The translations under genes were made by a program, and so were the position numbers. From Corynebacterium cystitidis (GTDB taxonomy: Bacteria; Actinomycetota; Actinomycetes; Mycobacteriales; Mycobacteriaceae), in NCBI RefSeq assembly GCF_900187295.1, contig NZ_LT906473.1:1798001-1862000 (forward strand): a stretch of 64,000 nt of DNA. Reading direction: 5' to 3'. Of the stretch, positions 62,995-64,000 are shown piece after piece. The notes beneath the pieces were generated by a model. That model was not told the origin of the DNA and made no database searches. It saw only the letters and a list, made by a program, of their open reading frames with translations. Position 1 is the first letter of the stretch. The number at the start of each line of letters is the position of its first letter.

Positions 62995-64000
62995 CGTTCA
63001 CCTCCCGGGGTGAGTGGTTGTGTGGATTGTCTGTTTATGAGATTCGTTTCGGTGAACACGTGCAGTTCATCTGGAGCCTCTCCTTTGATCCAGCCAGTAA
63101 GCGCTGTGAATGCTTGCCTCGCCATGTCATCGACGTGCTGGTCAATGACCGTGATGGGGCGTGGTTGCAATTCGAATACGGGGTGAGTATCGAAACCCAC
63201 CACGGCGACATCTTCACCGATGACTTTCTTCGCGCGGTGACACGCCTCAATCACACCGATAGTCATCATTGAGTCCCCAGCTAAAAGACTTTTCGCCCCT
63301 TGCTCGAGCAGTGATTGGGCACCCTGTCGGCCGAGTTCTTGTTCGTATCCGCCCTGAAAGATGAGTTGGGGTGCAATCCCCGCATCATCGCAGGCTGCTT
63401 GAAACGCCGCCAACCGATTGCGTCCGGTCGACGTAGTCATCGGGCCAGACAGATAACCGATCGGCAAAGCGTCGATACGCACTAGTTCCGCCACTGCAGC
63501 ACGTATACCACCCGCAGCATCTGAAGTGAACGTGGGCAGGCCACTGCCTTCGAGTTCACGATCGATTAGAACCACTGGCAGGCCGTGATCAACAAGGTTC
63601 TTTATCGTATCTGCTTCTTGTTCATGAGGAACGCAAATGATTCCATCGACCCCTCTCTCGCTCAGGCCCCTCAGTGCATCGTGCATAACTTCTGGATCTT
63701 CATCAGTGTTGATAATCAACGTTGATATCCCGCTGATGCGAGCTTCCTGTTGAATCGCAGTCACCATCGATGCGAAGTAGTAGTTGATCAAGCTAGGGAC
63801 GACAACGCCGATCGTGTCAGTCCTTGAAGTCTTGAGGGCTCGCGCTTGCACATTGGGCATATAGCCGAGCTCGTCGGCCACCTTACGGACTTTCTGTCGC
63901 GTCGCACACGCAATTGCCGGATTGCCCGCTAGCGCGCGCGAGGCAGTAGACACAGAGACTCCCGCGTTTTGGGCGACATCCTTCAATGTTGGCCGTGCCA
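62991..64000 (-). CDS. rbsR: LacI-family transcriptional regulator RbsR (start codon cut by window edge)
   Basis: About 335 residues within the window. The HTH reads ARPTLKDVAQNAGVSVST followed by ASRALAG, then a sugar-binding core (IGVVVPSLINYYFASM, GLPVVLIDRE, AGDSMMTIGVIEACH, VAVVGFDTHP). The likely xTG start has its first base just outside the right edge, since the last bases read TG-GCA-CGG on the minus strand; a TTG at 63986 inside the HTH is not a credible start. First gene of the rbs operon, presumably repressing it without ribose; its promoter and operator lie beyond the window. Confidence 0.92.
   Translation of the reverse strand, partial: ARPTLKDVAQNAGVSVSTASRALAGNPAIACATRQKVRKVADELGYMPNVQARALKTSRTDTIGVVVPSLINYYFASMVTAIQQEARISGISTLIINTDEDPEVMHDALRGLSERGVDGIICVPHEQEADTIKNLVDHGLPVVLIDRELEGSGLPTFTSDAAGGIRAAVAELVRIDALPIGYLSGPMTTSTGRNRLAAFQAACDDAGIAPQLIFQGGYEQELGRQGAQSLLEQGAKSLLAGDSMMTIGVIEACHRAKKVIGEDVAVVGFDTHPVFELQPRPITVIDQHVDDMARQAFTALTGWIKGEAPDELHVFTETNLINRQSTQPLTPGGER

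Overview
The window comes from a mycolic-acid actinobacterium, almost certainly a Corynebacterium (moderately high GC, roughly 55-60% by eye). The evidence is the gene content: mtrA-mtrB-lpqB, two WhiB proteins, the 24-residue ribosomal protein bL37, sigH with its anti-sigma partner, SecA1, an LCP ligase, WbbL rhamnosyltransferase, AdnAB instead of RecBCD, and a DtsR/AccD-type carboxylase next to birA. Gene order follows, with gaps, the Mycobacterium tuberculosis interval around Rv3198c-Rv3280 (recalled, not searched). I cannot name the species.

Layout. 1-12.6 kb: a minus-strand run of DNA-repair and housekeeping genes (uvrD2, nudC, K+ channel, adnB, adnA, TIGR02569, DUF3152, DUF3107) with overlapping or nearly overlapping ends. 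12.7-22.4 kb: rhlE, a membrane beta-propeller-like gene, whiB1 (whcE), bL37, anti-sigma/sigH, SRAP, aroA, rsgA, and small conserved genes. 22.4-33.2 kb: secA1, hpf, comF, lpqB-mtrB-mtrA, tmk, ahcY and a DUF4259 gene. 33.5-43.5 kb: envelope precursor genes: manA, a TobH-like gene, manB, DUF3499, a metallopeptidase-family gene, whiB2, GDP-mannose pyrophosphorylase, wbbL, lcpA. Together these make GDP-mannose and the rhamnose linker, and attach arabinogalactan to peptidoglycan. 43.7-53.4 kb: a TIGR03089 gene, an HNH nuclease, purE/purK, a non-syntenic DUF726 hydrolase gene with an N-terminal frameshift, a PH-domain gene, birA and accD.

53.5-64 kb is accessory: secreted alkaline phosphatase, a decayed metallophosphoesterase, an FAD dehydrogenase with a C-terminal frameshift, a stub of a DNA-alkylation-repair gene, and a ribose operon (rbsRACBK, no rbsD) running off the right edge.

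The two most unusual signals cut across genes. First, the 12-mer GCTTAWCGACGA occurs 13 times exactly on the two strands, in coding and intergenic DNA, with a one-base variant forming the arms of a terminator-like hairpin. It behaves like an uptake-type or chromosome-architecture word. Second, there are about a dozen short tandem duplications (units of 6-18 bp) in gene ends, starts and low-complexity tails. No tRNA, rRNA, CRISPR array, insertion sequence or prophage was recognised.
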